A stretch of 34,020 nt of DNA. It comes from a virus. This document shows, piece by piece, positions 1-9,647 of the stretch; position 1 is the stretch's first letter, and each line of letters begins with the position of its first letter. The notes beneath the pieces were generated by a model, which saw nothing but the letters and a program-made list of their open reading frames with translations, was not told the origin of the DNA and made no database searches. Where the stretch lies: the IMG/VR virus record IMGVR_UViG_3300017967_000097, positions 1 through 34,020 of that record; one strand, written 5' to 3'. A program made the translations under genes and the position numbers.

Positions 1-120
1 CATCCCTAACTTTGGTTTGTAGTGGTCAACGACTGGAGAATAGAACGCATAATTGTCCCCACTTGTTTTCTTGGATTTCCCAAGAACGGACTCTAATAAT
101 TCAAGTAGTCTATCTTCCAT
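1..120 (-). CDS. N-terminal fragment of a primase-like protein (runs off the window edge)
   Basis: An ATG at 120 opens a frame of 40 codons with no stop before the window edge. It is shorter than a normal ORF cutoff but sits in the right place, 19 bases after the endonuclease gene. The fragment begins MEDRLLELLESVLGKSKK and continues through SGDNYAFYSP and DHYKPKL. From memory this spacing resembles the start of T4/cyanophage-type DNA primases, where an LLE-VLGK helix is followed by a CHC2-type zinc-finger segment ending in HxKPKLE. Here the residues expected to be the first zinc-binding cysteines read as YSPVVDHY, with no Cys. A primase beside a junction-resolving nuclease would fit a replication/recombination module. 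The call is tentative because most of the protein is outside the window. Confidence 0.45.
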   Translation of the reverse strand, partial: MEDRLLELLESVLGKSKKTSGDNYAFYSPVVDHYKPKLGM

Positions 121-138
121 AACTACTAATATACAAAA

Positions 139-570
139 TTATTTTGAGAAATCAAAAAAATCTTGTTTAGGTTTTTCATCCAACCATTCTTGGGGGATTT
201 CTTTCTTAGCCCATTTGAATCCATTCTTATCACACCATTGTGCGTATGTGGTCTTTGAACCTTTATAGATTTTACCATTGGGTGACTGAAGAACAAATCT
301 TAAATCGATTTCAGGATGTTGTTCTTTAATAAGGGTGTGTTTCTTTCGGTCTTCAGGCAAGAACCAACCTTTGGATTCAATATAGATTCCATTGGGTAAC
401 CTAAAGTCTGGTTTGTAAGTGTGATGAGTTGCAGGAACAACATATGGAATTTCGTGTTGTTCGTATTCCCCATCAATACCTTGAATTCGTAATTGTTCGT
501 TGATTTTTGTTTCAAGGCCGGACTTGTGTCCTTTTGATTTTTGGATGTGACTCCAATTTCCTTTTGCCAT
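139..570 (-). CDS. T7-type endonuclease I (Holliday-junction resolvase)
   Basis: The 143-aa product matches phage T7 endonuclease I (gp3) along its length. It has the SGLE start of the nuclease core, YVVPATHHTYKPDF, LPNGIYIESKG, DRKKH, EQHPEIDLRFV and a C-terminal IPQEWL segment. The four catalytic residues fall at Glu20, Asp55, Glu65 and Lys67, the same numbers as in T7, so the PD-(D/E)XK active site looks intact. T7 endonuclease I cuts four-way junctions and branched DNA during recombination and packaging. T4-like phages normally use gp49 (endonuclease VII) for this, so a T7-type enzyme here is a replacement or import. The start ATG lies two bases beyond the stop of the upstream tail gene (TAATATG), so translation is probably coupled. 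The family call is very secure. Confidence 0.93.
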   Translation of the reverse strand: MAKGNWSHIQKSKGHKSGLETKINEQLRIQGIDGEYEQHEIPYVVPATHHTYKPDFRLPNGIYIESKGWFLPEDRKKHTLIKEQHPEIDLRFVLQSPNGKIYKGSKTTYAQWCDKNGFKWAKKEIPQEWLDEKPKQDFFDFSK

Positions 571-571
571 A

Positions 572-2251
572 TTAATCTATATCAAATCTGACATTGATGG
601 TTACATCAACATCTTGTCGTTTTTTTAAGGGTGACCCAAGTTTAGCGACTGCAAGTAATTCAAGGTCATCATTGTATAATCCAATCTGAGTAATATATGG
701 TCTAAAATCAGAACCTGTTACCATAGGTAATAATCGTTCTTCTTTGTCGTTGGCCGTTACCCTTAATGATGGGTTTGATGACACATTAAATTCGTCTCTA
801 TTTAGTTCACACAAAATGGACACTTCTTCAACAGTCTTAGTCGCTCTATAATTGAATTCAAATGGTTTATTTGTATAATCCCAGTTACCATTACCTAAAA
901 ACATATTTTGATATTTTGGACGGGGGTCGGTGATTATTACCATTCCCTGTTTGTAAAATATATGCCCAATTGTGTTTGTTTGTGTAAAGGAACCACTATA
1001 CCAATGGTTGTTTGTTAGAGATGATATGTTGTCCGATGTTAGTGACCTTCTGTATATTCGAACTTCGTCAAAAGAACCACTTGTTGATGTGTAGTCTTTT
1101 TTTGCGGTAAGTCTACTACTGAATATTGTGATGTCTTGTTCATTATTTGTACTTTTTATTGAACTTGCATCAAGTGTGGATTCCACAACACCATCTACAT
1201 ATAATTGATACGAACTTCCTGATTTATTTACAATTACAGAGTGCCAATTATTGTCATTGATAGGGGTAGATGAAGTTATGTATAACTTTGACACATCTAC
1301 ATCTTTTCTACCATCCGAAATACTAAATTTAAGTTTACCACTATTTGTCACATCCGATTGGTTAAAAATAGAAAGGTCAAATGGATAATTAGTTGTGTTA
1401 GCATATACTTGACTATTTCTAACTGCGTCCAATTTATTCCATCTTTTTGAAATAATTGGATTTGACGATTCAGATGTCCATGATTGTGATTCTGGTAGTT
1501 TTACCCAAGTAGAAATAGACCAATCATCGTAGTTATTTAAACAATCAAATAATTGCGTATGTCTAACTATAAATGAAGACGAGATTGTAGATTCTGCCGA
1601 CCTACCAACTGGGGATGATAATCCACCTGTGGTTGTTGGTCCATTACCAATTAATATAGCAGATGATTTTACTATGTTATCATAAGTTGAATCATCCGTT
1701 GGATTATTCCAACCCTTACCAATATTTGTATCATCAAATGATAATTTTACAATTGCGTCAGCACTTCTGGGTAAAGTTGATGTAGAAACACTTCGGTCCA
1801 CAATATTACCATGTTCATTATCCACCTTAACATCATATATGTAAGATGCAGTTGTGGCTGCACTACTACAAGTTGCATAAAAAGAACCTGGCTTTATACC
1901 ATCGCCAAATTTGTTTTGGGGTATTGATATAATAGATGCGGTGTCATATAACTTTCGTGGTTCTCTTTTATAGAATTGTGAATTTATAGAATTCCAAACA
2001 ATTTTTTGTGGAATGGAATTTAATTCACTTGTAAATGCACCTGACCCTGTTAATATATCGTTTGATTTTGCAATTTGCCCATTTACTGAAGTTGATACTT
2101 CTGTCAATATACCATTATCAGATATACCTCTTAAAATAGAAATTTCAAACGAAGACGAATAGTTGACATTGGTCACTTCATATCGTTTATGAGCTTTAAA
2201 GGGTCGTTCTTGGACTCCCCCATTGAAGATTCGTTTGTAGACTATTCCCAT
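572..2251 (-). CDS. Virion structural protein with LamG/concanavalin-like domain
   Basis: The 559-aa protein has three visible parts. Residues about 80-150 carry a motif I know from T4-like marine phage structural proteins (QFYKREPRKLYDTAS, then SIPQNKFGDGIKPGSF). Residues about 168-405 look like a LamG-like jellyroll, with DDWSISTWVKLP, then NWHSVIVNKSG, YQLYVDGV and SFDEVRIYRRSLT, all typical strands of the fold. The last 70 residues (SNPSLRV, YITQIGLYNDDLELLAVAKL) match the C-terminus of the next gene. LamG domains bind sugars or matrix, so a role in tail-fibre or baseplate adhesion is likely but inferred. It is the last gene of the tail block before endonuclease I. No clear Shine-Dalgarno precedes the ATG, unlike its upstream neighbours. 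Confidence 0.75.
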   Translation of the reverse strand: MGIVYKRIFNGGVQERPFKAHKRYEVTNVNYSSSFEISILRGISDNGILTEVSTSVNGQIAKSNDILTGSGAFTSELNSIPQKIVWNSINSQFYKREPRKLYDTASIISIPQNKFGDGIKPGSFYATCSSAATTASYIYDVKVDNEHGNIVDRSVSTSTLPRSADAIVKLSFDDTNIGKGWNNPTDDSTYDNIVKSSAILIGNGPTTTGGLSSPVGRSAESTISSSFIVRHTQLFDCLNNYDDWSISTWVKLPESQSWTSESSNPIISKRWNKLDAVRNSQVYANTTNYPFDLSIFNQSDVTNSGKLKFSISDGRKDVDVSKLYITSSTPINDNNWHSVIVNKSGSSYQLYVDGVVESTLDASSIKSTNNEQDITIFSSRLTAKKDYTSTSGSFDEVRIYRRSLTSDNISSLTNNHWYSGSFTQTNTIGHIFYKQGMVIITDPRPKYQNMFLGNGNWDYTNKPFEFNYRATKTVEEVSILCELNRDEFNVSSNPSLRVTANDKEERLLPMVTGSDFRPYITQIGLYNDDLELLAVAKLGSPLKKRQDVDVTINVRFDID

Positions 2252-2262
2252 TGGGTTTCATT

Positions 2263-3465
2263 TTAAAAATCTAATTTTACCTTAATCAAAATCTCATTTG
2301 AGAATGATTTTAGCAAAGGTTTTGATAATTTAGCGATTGCTAAAAGTTCGTTATCGTTGTTGTACAAACCAACGGTAGTAATATAGGTTTTAGGGTCACC
2401 AACAAAAGTTTGTTGTTTTAATTGACCAGTAGAACCCGTTACATAAGATGGGTTGTTTGAGAAATTATATTCAGCATTCTTTGCTCTTACAAAGAAGAAT
2501 GTTGATTTAACTTCTTCTTCACTACGAGCTTGGAAACCATCTGCTGCGTTTTCAACTGCGGCGCCACTAATAGCCAAGAATAATTTGTTATGGTTTTGTG
2601 CATCCGTGTTACTTGCTCTATTAGTACCCAATGATGCAGATGTGTCAAGTGCCGCGGCGCTTAATACAATACATCCGAATTGTGGGTAAACTGCACCAAA
2701 TACAGGAGTGGTTGCGTGTACACCATTAACTAATGAACCCGATACAACATTGTAAAATGCTTCAGTAGAACTTCCCAATTGATTTGTGTCACCACTATTA
2801 TCAATTAATCTTAATGTTTCACCAGATGAACCTGACAAAACCAATTCCCAGTTTCCTGGGTCAAGTTTGTCTTTTAACCTTGCTCTATTAATTGTGATGA
2901 TATAAACATCTTCTTGACTCACACCACCAAATGAAAATGTTCTTTGTGTAGATGGTAACAAGATTTGTTGGAATTGTGAATAAATTGCGTTTGATGGTGA
3001 GTCTTCATTTGTTCCTAAAGAACCACTACCAACTGCGTTACCATATGCGATTGAGAATTGAGCATACTTTGTAGAGTCCGTTGGGTCACCATTGTAAATC
3101 TCGTAATAGTATTGCTTTTGAGTAGAGGACTGATATGAGGATGTCCAGAAGGTACTTAATTCACCAACATTCCCACTCCACAAACCACGAGTAATCCTTT
3201 GAGAATCACCTTCAACCACATCTTCGATTGTGAATGCGGTAAATACTTTACCACTACCATAATCATATGCACCAGCAGGAATTACGGGTGTGGTATCATT
3301 TACTCTATCTGCAGCCGCTAACTCAGCTACTGCTACTCTTGTTCCAGTAGGGTCTTGAACATTTCCAGTAGTGGATATGCCCGTACTCGACCCTATTGAA
3401 CCTACATTTAGGCCTGATGAATTTCCACCACCATTGCCTGTTTGACCTATTGGACTAATTGCCAT
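2263..3465 (-). CDS. Virion structural protein (tail/baseplate-associated)
   Basis: The 400-aa protein starts with a Gly/Ser/Thr-rich stretch (about residues 1-45). A middle region then contains YYYEIYNGDP, AQFSIAYGNAVGSGS, IYSQFQQILLP and LDPGNWELVLSG, features I associate with structural proteins of T4-like marine phages. The C-terminal 70 residues (YNFSNNPSYV, YITTVGLYNNDNELLAIAKL, ILIKVKLDF) are homologous to the C-terminus of the downstream 559-aa protein. The two genes therefore share a domain that may dock both proteins to the same tail component. A good Shine-Dalgarno (GAGGGA) lies 6 bases before the ATG. There is no enzymatic motif, and the exact place in the virion is unknown. Confidence 0.65.
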   Translation of the reverse strand: MAISPIGQTGNGGGNSSGLNVGSIGSSTGISTTGNVQDPTGTRVAVAELAAADRVNDTTPVIPAGAYDYGSGKVFTAFTIEDVVEGDSQRITRGLWSGNVGELSTFWTSSYQSSTQKQYYYEIYNGDPTDSTKYAQFSIAYGNAVGSGSLGTNEDSPSNAIYSQFQQILLPSTQRTFSFGGVSQEDVYIITINRARLKDKLDPGNWELVLSGSSGETLRLIDNSGDTNQLGSSTEAFYNVVSGSLVNGVHATTPVFGAVYPQFGCIVLSAAALDTSASLGTNRASNTDAQNHNKLFLAISGAAVENAADGFQARSEEEVKSTFFFVRAKNAEYNFSNNPSYVTGSTGQLKQQTFVGDPKTYITTVGLYNNDNELLAIAKLSKPLLKSFSNEILIKVKLDF

Positions 3466-3477
3466 GTTTTATCCCTC

Positions 3478-4149
3478 TTACGCGTTACTTATAGTGTTTG
3501 TTGCCAATTGTACATCTGATACAGGATTAACTACAATATCTACTTCAACTCTACCACCAGTTTCGTTACCAATAATAATCATACGGGTAGATAACGAAGC
3601 TCTATCTGCAAGATACGATGCTGACCTAAATGTAAACTGACTTCTACCAACAACAGTTTGTGATTGATTTGTATTATATGAACTCACATTTATAATAGGT
3701 GAGACATTTCCAGGAACACCAGGATTTCCTTGAATAGTTCCAGCGTCTTTGTTTAATAGAATTGCGGTGTACCCCAAATCTGCATTTCCGCCATTACGAG
3801 TACTTACATTAATTCCTGTAAGAACCTGCCCTTCGTTAATTGTGATTGTAGTTGGACTTGCCGTAATTACAGGTAATTTGGTTGTTGTTTTTGGAAGTGA
3901 CAACAATTTATACTTCATTGAGTAGTTCTCATCCGTGATTGCTTCAACCACCGGCATATTCTCAATTACGATACCATAATAGTCAGAACCCAACGAGTGT
4001 GCTGGATTCCAAAGTTCGTAATCAACCTCATCGTCTGCTAATGCAAACTGAGTGATTTGAAATTTATCACGACCCTGTGCCAACAACTCTCTACCCTTCT
4101 TGGTAAGGATGGCGTCTACTGTTACTGATGAATTATCTAAAAATCCCAT
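3478..4149 (-). CDS. Virion structural protein, conserved in T4-like marine phages
   Basis: The 223-aa product opens with MGFLDNSSVTVDAILTKKGR and continues ELLAQGRDKFQITQFALADDEVDY. This start is familiar from uncharacterised structural genes of marine T4-like phages. Residues about 95-215 are a beta-rich, Ig-like region (VITASPTTITINEGQ, then TFRSASYL). The ATG has a strong Shine-Dalgarno (TGAGGAAAC). It stands between the 1811-aa tail protein and two other structural genes, 12 bases from the next start, so it belongs to the same operon. The 52-base gap upstream holds AT-rich sequence but no clear promoter or terminator. Function beyond virion structure cannot be read from the sequence. Confidence 0.6.
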   Translation of the reverse strand: MGFLDNSSVTVDAILTKKGRELLAQGRDKFQITQFALADDEVDYELWNPAHSLGSDYYGIVIENMPVVEAITDENYSMKYKLLSLPKTTTKLPVITASPTTITINEGQVLTGINVSTRNGGNADLGYTAILLNKDAGTIQGNPGVPGNVSPIINVSSYNTNQSQTVVGRSQFTFRSASYLADRASLSTRMIIIGNETGGRVEVDIVVNPVSDVQLATNTISNA

Positions 4150-4201
4150 AATGTTTCCTCATTTATGTATATAAATATGGTTTTATTTCTTTTTAATGTT
4201 T

Positions 4202-7200
4202 TTATGTTGATACAACTACTCTAACTTCTAAATCAAATGGATTATATCCATATGTAAATGTTTTATCATATGCGTTAACAGGATTTTCTTGAGTATAAAG
4301 AATTGTACCCGTTGACTTTTGTATTAAGTAAACTCGATGGATTATCAAAGTACTTTGGCCAACATATGAACCCCCTTGTACAAAACTTACATTTCTAACT
4401 TGGATTGTGTTTGATGGTAACATACTTCCCTTTGTGGTTGATATACCATTAACAATCATATCAAATGATGCGCCTGCAACTCTTGTTAGTTTTTTCCAAT
4501 CAAGTCCGTCCCAATCTGGGTCTAATAAATATACATGCGTTCCACCATAAATACTATATGGTTGTGAAAGTAACCTTGAAATAATCAATGGTTCGTTCTG
4601 AGGCGCTGGTCTTAACACAATACCAGTTGATGTCTTAGGTTTAAACGAAAGTGGATTTAACACCTTAAACTCAGTTGCTTTTGTAATTACCGAAGTATTC
4701 TTGCGTTTTTTGTTTTTAAGATTCACGGATTGTAATACATCATCTGGTGTCTTTTTAACATTGCCAGATGAAGAAGTACCCCCAGAGGTTCCAATTTGTG
4801 TACCTGAGTCCGAAATTGTTTGTGTAGAGTAGACCAATACATTTGGGTCAACCGTTGTTATTTCAACAACAGGCCCACCATCCGGTGTGTCGGTTGAGTC
4901 AGTTGTAAGTGAATCACTTGATATTCTACATCCGTTATAATATAAATTTTCAAGAGCCAATGGTAGTCTATCGTCCTGACCTTCCCACCATTCCATTGAT
5001 GATGAACTTGGAAGTTTTAAACTTGCAGATATGGACGATGTATAGAAGTATTTTGGAACTTTATAAATTTTAGAACTTCTATGATTTAAAACCGTAGACC
5101 CAGTTGGTGAATACTGCCAATATCCATTTGGTACATTTATATATGTTGAAGAAGACACACAAGTAGGATTTGGATTATTTGTATATATAACCTTCTCCTG
5201 ATAGGTCGATGATGTGTACTCATATTCAGCGGATACTGCTGATGAACCACTTGTATTGGGTGCGTATGATGATGTATCAATTCTAATAATTCTATCGGTA
5301 ATTCTATCGGTAATTTGATATGTTTTATCACCACTACCATCATTAAAAGAAATGTTTCCAAACTGGTCAACATCTGGGTGCCAATTTGGTTCGCCTGTTT
5401 TAAGTAGAATGTATTCACTACTCTCATTATAGGATGCGACACTCGAAGATTCGAAATCAAGTCTAAGCTGAAGGTCAAGGTCGCCTAATACTGCGGGGTC
5501 TATACCATTGTTTATTGTAAGTGGATTTCCACTTAAATCTATACTAAATGCCCCACCTGCGTATGTAAGGGTCCCCGAACCCGTTGAACTACCTGCAAAT
5601 ATATTTGTATTAGCACCAGGGAAAGTTGCGTCATTTAGTTTACAAATAATATTAACAGGTCTAGCGTCATAATATGGGTTAGTAAGTGTATGTGGTGGTG
5701 ATTCATACCCCCATGTACTTATATTAAAGTTAAGAGTAGAATCTCCATCGCTGATTATACCCGAACTTGAAACCGAACTTGTGTAACTAATTGTAGTTGT
5801 TATTGATGAAGTTACTGCATTTCCATTGATATCCGCATTTGTTATAAGAGTGCTTGGTCCATCAAACGATGAACTATAATAAAATCTTGCGGTTGACCCA
5901 CTACTATATGCAGCGGGTGTAAACTCAAATAATGGTTTAGTGGGATGTTGGTATGTTATATTATACACCTGACTATTATACAACATATAGTCTATACTGC
6001 CAGATGGTGGTAGTGAAGACCCAGTTGCCCCATTTGCACTTGAGGTAGTACAAGTCACACTTGAAGTTAGTGTTGGTATTAAATACTTGTATGTTGATGG
6101 TAAGTAATCATATAAATCAATTTCTGCAGGGTCGTAGTCATTTCGAGATGCGGTTAATTCATGATTAATCATAGATATTGACCCATCGTACATATGTCGT
6201 GAAATTGTTATATCACGATTTCTGCGATATTTATTTCTTTCAAAAATATGTGGTTCAATCAAGATACCCTTATGCCAATCAACACGAGCTGGTAAGAGTT
6301 GTTTGATTTGTTCAAATACGGACATATCATATCTTGATAACATATCTAAAATCAAATCAATTGCAGTACCACTTGTGTACTTTTGAAAATAATTCTTTGC
6401 TCTAAATTTAACTAATGGGTAATCATCGTTATATCTTTTATCGGGGTCACCTACCCAATCATCTGCCTCAAAGTAACCCTCAGAATTGTATATGTCAAAG
6501 TTTACCGTATCGGTTGTTGTAAAGTAGGTTCCTAATAAATTTGAATCAACTGGTGCATAATCAAACTCACTTAATTCATATGATTTGTCAGGATTCAATT
6601 GTCCCTTTAATGACGTGGACTCAATACGAATCTTATTATTCATTAAGTTAAGTGCACCCATGGATGGTACTGTTACAAACTGAGTGTCAACTTCTCCAAC
6701 CAATTGGTTGGATGTTATATTTGTTAATGATGCGGATAATACTAAACCACTATCAGATTGTGTGATTCTTTGATTTGGATGTGCTGATGAAATATAACTT
6801 GATGTAGTAGCCACCTGACTATCAGGGAATATTCTAAACATCAATTTATCAAATGATGTATCAATATCCAAATCAGTAGTATTATCATCGCTAAAGTATG
6901 CTTCAGTATTTCTTGCGTGTTCTGTTACAATCTCGTTTGTAATTGAGTCACGATAATATCTAACTTCTTGAATACTTGCAGTTTCATATGAGTTAACATT
7001 TGAATCTGCAGTTGGTCCAGGAACTTGTAATGTTCCTGTTGAGGTCCAAACTGAATTAAATGTAGAGTTTGGGCTAACTAATGATGCCGTTGGATTTGCG
7101 AGAAGATTCCCCCAATCATCAACCCAACCCGCTTGAATGTCAATACTACCAGAGGTTAATACAAAAACAGCATCTCTTCTTAATTTGTATGGTACATATG

Positions 7201-9637
7201 ATGATGATATGATATTTGTACCATTTATAGCAAGTCTAATTCTTGCGGTGTCATTTACATAGTCCCAAAAATAATCAATGTTATCACCACCATCACTAAG
7301 TCTAAAAATGTGATAATTTTGTTTTGGCATTTTACCAATTATCTCAATCGAGTTTGGTCTATCCGAATTGATGTCATCCCACGGTGTTGTCAAATATTTT
7401 GAAGGTGATAGTTCTAACTTGTTTATAAATCGTTCGTGTTCATATACATTTTTACGAGTTGATATTGTAGGACCACCCCACTCACGAATCTTTAAAAATG
7501 CCTGTGGAATACCATATGCGGATAGGATTGCTTTGATTGACCTAGCACTTCCTTTTGTTTTATATAACATAGGAAGGTTGTTTAGAATCCGTCTCCAAAT
7601 CTCCTCGGTGATTTGTTGTCTTGCTTTTGATTCTAAATTTCCTGATTGGTATTGTGTTCCATCTGATTCTACACCAAGTGCATATTTCCACAATGAAACA
7701 TCTGAATATCCGTTTGATAATTTCCATCCGAAAGACTCAGCAACTGATTTTAAAATCTCATCTGCCATACCATCTTTAGGGTGTTCTTCTCTACGATTGA
7801 TATCCGTTAATGATTTAATGTAGGTCCATTGAATATCAAAGTGTTGACCAATCATATCTACAAATGTGATATATTCTGAATTTCGTTCGTCTTCTTGTAG
7901 ATGAATCGGAATCATATTTCTCAAACGAGCATCATTAAATTCATCGTATAAAGATGCAGATGAATAAACACCACTATACCACACTTCGCCTTGAGATGAT
8001 GTGGATGGGTGTAAAACATGAGGGAATGTAGATGCCTTTGGATATGGTTCAATTATATTAGCAGATGAAGACCAATGTGTATAATTGTTACTAATTGATG
8101 AATAGTATAGGTAATGTTCGAAATCATCAAACCCACCAATTAATCGGTCTCTACGAACAACTGATTGTGATATATTTGTAATTGCCTCAGAACCACTTAC
8201 ACTTTGTAGTGTGTTTATTCTATTGTTATAAGTTTCGATTTGTTGTACTTTGTAAAAAAAGTTATCAACTCGTTCCGTTGCTGATGAAAAGTGTATAAAG
8301 TTTGTAAAGTCTGAATAATCGATGTTTAACTTAACATTTCCAAGAGACCCACTAAAATAGTGGTCTATTAGTTGTTGAGATGTGGTTGCGTTTACATCCA
8401 GTAAAGTATCCCAAGTTTTCCATCCAGTTCCCTCAGCCCCCTTTAGGTCGGACATATCTAATGAAAAGTCTGGTTGGGAAAAGTCCTCTCTATTTTGTTC
8501 GGTTACAAGTGGGAATGCTACAATTTTTTCAATATAAGAATCATACACCTGACCATCCACATCTAAGGTATCATTGACTTCAATACTATTTGCAAGTGGT
8601 CTATCTAATTTTACGATAAACTCATCAAGAGATGATGGGCCCCATGCATATTTTTCGTATTCTAAACTCAATATGGTATTTGGAGTAATTGGATTAGAAA
8701 CTACAATGTTCCCATACGGGTCAAATGTAACTTCAGGAGGTAAGGGTAAACCACCAGTACCAAATATATTTGTACCCTGTTGCCAGATTACATCTCCATC
8801 CGAATTTTGATTTATTTTTAATAAAAACTTTCTTGCTCGGCCGGTTGGTGTACCATAGTTTAATCCGGATGGTAGGGTTTCACCTATTGCGGGTGTATAT
8901 ACTTCTATAAAAGTTCTCCAGGTACCAAGTTGTTGAACTCCCGTATCAATTGGAACATATGTTGTCGAAAGTACTGCAGTACCATATGAGAAAAACCCAC
9001 GGGGATATTGTAAAGTTTGATTTATGATGCCAGTCGATGGTCCACCAAATCTATAATTAATAACATTATATATCTCATTATTTTTAAAATTCAATATCAC
9101 ATTTGGTAAAATTCCGGTTTGCGAAAATGAATTCAAGATACTATCATTTGAAAGAATTGTATTTAAATCCTCAAATGCATTTGGTAAATTCCTCGTTGCT
9201 CCCTTAGGTAATTCTTCTGGGGCGATTAGTTTTTTTACCAATTTAACCTCAGTTCGGTCACTACTTATTTGAATAATCTTACAATCTTTTACAAACTTAT
9301 TTAAAAAGTTATAATTTATTGAATAGACTCCCTGTGTGATTCCGAGGTCTCTAATATCTTTTTCAGGCGTTACTTTTAAAACAGGATAAGTACCATTGTC
9401 ATTGTATTTTATAGGGGAAGCATATGAGGATTGAATTAAGACTTCGGAAGAATACACATGAACTTCTTGACTGGTATCAACTTTTATACCACCAATGAGT
9501 TCACCCGTAACATCTCCCATCCGTAATTCAGTTTCTTGTTTTATTACGGACGATACATCGTCAGGAGAAATAGATTGACCATATGTCGGAGTATTTCCCT
9601 TAACTTGTTCTTTATTATAATATCTGTCTAATGACAT
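4202..9637 (-). CDS. Very large tail/baseplate structural protein
   Basis: At 1811 aa this is the longest gene in the window. It has no signal peptide, membrane segment or enzymatic motif. It is rich in Ser, Thr, Asn and Tyr, as beta-rich virion proteins often are. One segment near residues 685-715 (ILNNLPMLYKTKGSARSIKA, followed by LSAYGIPQ and IREWGGP) resembles a motif in phage tail proteins that begin a tail-tip or wedge domain. Another near residue 1140 (DLILDMLSRYDMSVFEQIKQ, then LLPARVDWHKG) is a helical conserved-looking block. The C-terminal third is low-complexity Ser/Thr. Its place after gp25 and gp6 suggests a baseplate wedge or tail-fibre attachment role, perhaps covering work done by T4 gp7 or gp10, but I see no direct homology. 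AAGGA 8 bases before the ATG acts as Shine-Dalgarno. Confidence 0.7.
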   Translation of the reverse strand: MSLDRYYNKEQVKGNTPTYGQSISPDDVSSVIKQETELRMGDVTGELIGGIKVDTSQEVHVYSSEVLIQSSYASPIKYNDNGTYPVLKVTPEKDIRDLGITQGVYSINYNFLNKFVKDCKIIQISSDRTEVKLVKKLIAPEELPKGATRNLPNAFEDLNTILSNDSILNSFSQTGILPNVILNFKNNEIYNVINYRFGGPSTGIINQTLQYPRGFFSYGTAVLSTTYVPIDTGVQQLGTWRTFIEVYTPAIGETLPSGLNYGTPTGRARKFLLKINQNSDGDVIWQQGTNIFGTGGLPLPPEVTFDPYGNIVVSNPITPNTILSLEYEKYAWGPSSLDEFIVKLDRPLANSIEVNDTLDVDGQVYDSYIEKIVAFPLVTEQNREDFSQPDFSLDMSDLKGAEGTGWKTWDTLLDVNATTSQQLIDHYFSGSLGNVKLNIDYSDFTNFIHFSSATERVDNFFYKVQQIETYNNRINTLQSVSGSEAITNISQSVVRRDRLIGGFDDFEHYLYYSSISNNYTHWSSSANIIEPYPKASTFPHVLHPSTSSQGEVWYSGVYSSASLYDEFNDARLRNMIPIHLQEDERNSEYITFVDMIGQHFDIQWTYIKSLTDINRREEHPKDGMADEILKSVAESFGWKLSNGYSDVSLWKYALGVESDGTQYQSGNLESKARQQITEEIWRRILNNLPMLYKTKGSARSIKAILSAYGIPQAFLKIREWGGPTISTRKNVYEHERFINKLELSPSKYLTTPWDDINSDRPNSIEIIGKMPKQNYHIFRLSDGGDNIDYFWDYVNDTARIRLAINGTNIISSSYVPYKLRRDAVFVLTSGSIDIQAGWVDDWGNLLANPTASLVSPNSTFNSVWTSTGTLQVPGPTADSNVNSYETASIQEVRYYRDSITNEIVTEHARNTEAYFSDDNTTDLDIDTSFDKLMFRIFPDSQVATTSSYISSAHPNQRITQSDSGLVLSASLTNITSNQLVGEVDTQFVTVPSMGALNLMNNKIRIESTSLKGQLNPDKSYELSEFDYAPVDSNLLGTYFTTTDTVNFDIYNSEGYFEADDWVGDPDKRYNDDYPLVKFRAKNYFQKYTSGTAIDLILDMLSRYDMSVFEQIKQLLPARVDWHKGILIEPHIFERNKYRRNRDITISRHMYDGSISMINHELTASRNDYDPAEIDLYDYLPSTYKYLIPTLTSSVTCTTSSANGATGSSLPPSGSIDYMLYNSQVYNITYQHPTKPLFEFTPAAYSSGSTARFYYSSSFDGPSTLITNADINGNAVTSSITTTISYTSSVSSSGIISDGDSTLNFNISTWGYESPPHTLTNPYYDARPVNIICKLNDATFPGANTNIFAGSSTGSGTLTYAGGAFSIDLSGNPLTINNGIDPAVLGDLDLQLRLDFESSSVASYNESSEYILLKTGEPNWHPDVDQFGNISFNDGSGDKTYQITDRITDRIIRIDTSSYAPNTSGSSAVSAEYEYTSSTYQEKVIYTNNPNPTCVSSSTYINVPNGYWQYSPTGSTVLNHRSSKIYKVPKYFYTSSISASLKLPSSSSMEWWEGQDDRLPLALENLYYNGCRISSDSLTTDSTDTPDGGPVVEITTVDPNVLVYSTQTISDSGTQIGTSGGTSSSGNVKKTPDDVLQSVNLKNKKRKNTSVITKATEFKVLNPLSFKPKTSTGIVLRPAPQNEPLIISRLLSQPYSIYGGTHVYLLDPDWDGLDWKKLTRVAGASFDMIVNGISTTKGSMLPSNTIQVRNVSFVQGGSYVGQSTLIIHRVYLIQKSTGTILYTQENPVNAYDKTFTYGYNPFDLEVRVVVST

Positions 9638-9647
9638 ATCTTATTCC

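Noticed and set aside
4160-4185. T4 late promoter TATAAATA near 4172
   Set aside because: The exact match is on the plus strand, opposite to all genes; minus-strand matches are imperfect.
7368-7823. 151-codon plus-strand frame inside the 1811-aa gene
   Set aside because: It is a shadow of a well-supported minus-strand gene, with no ribosome site or known domain.
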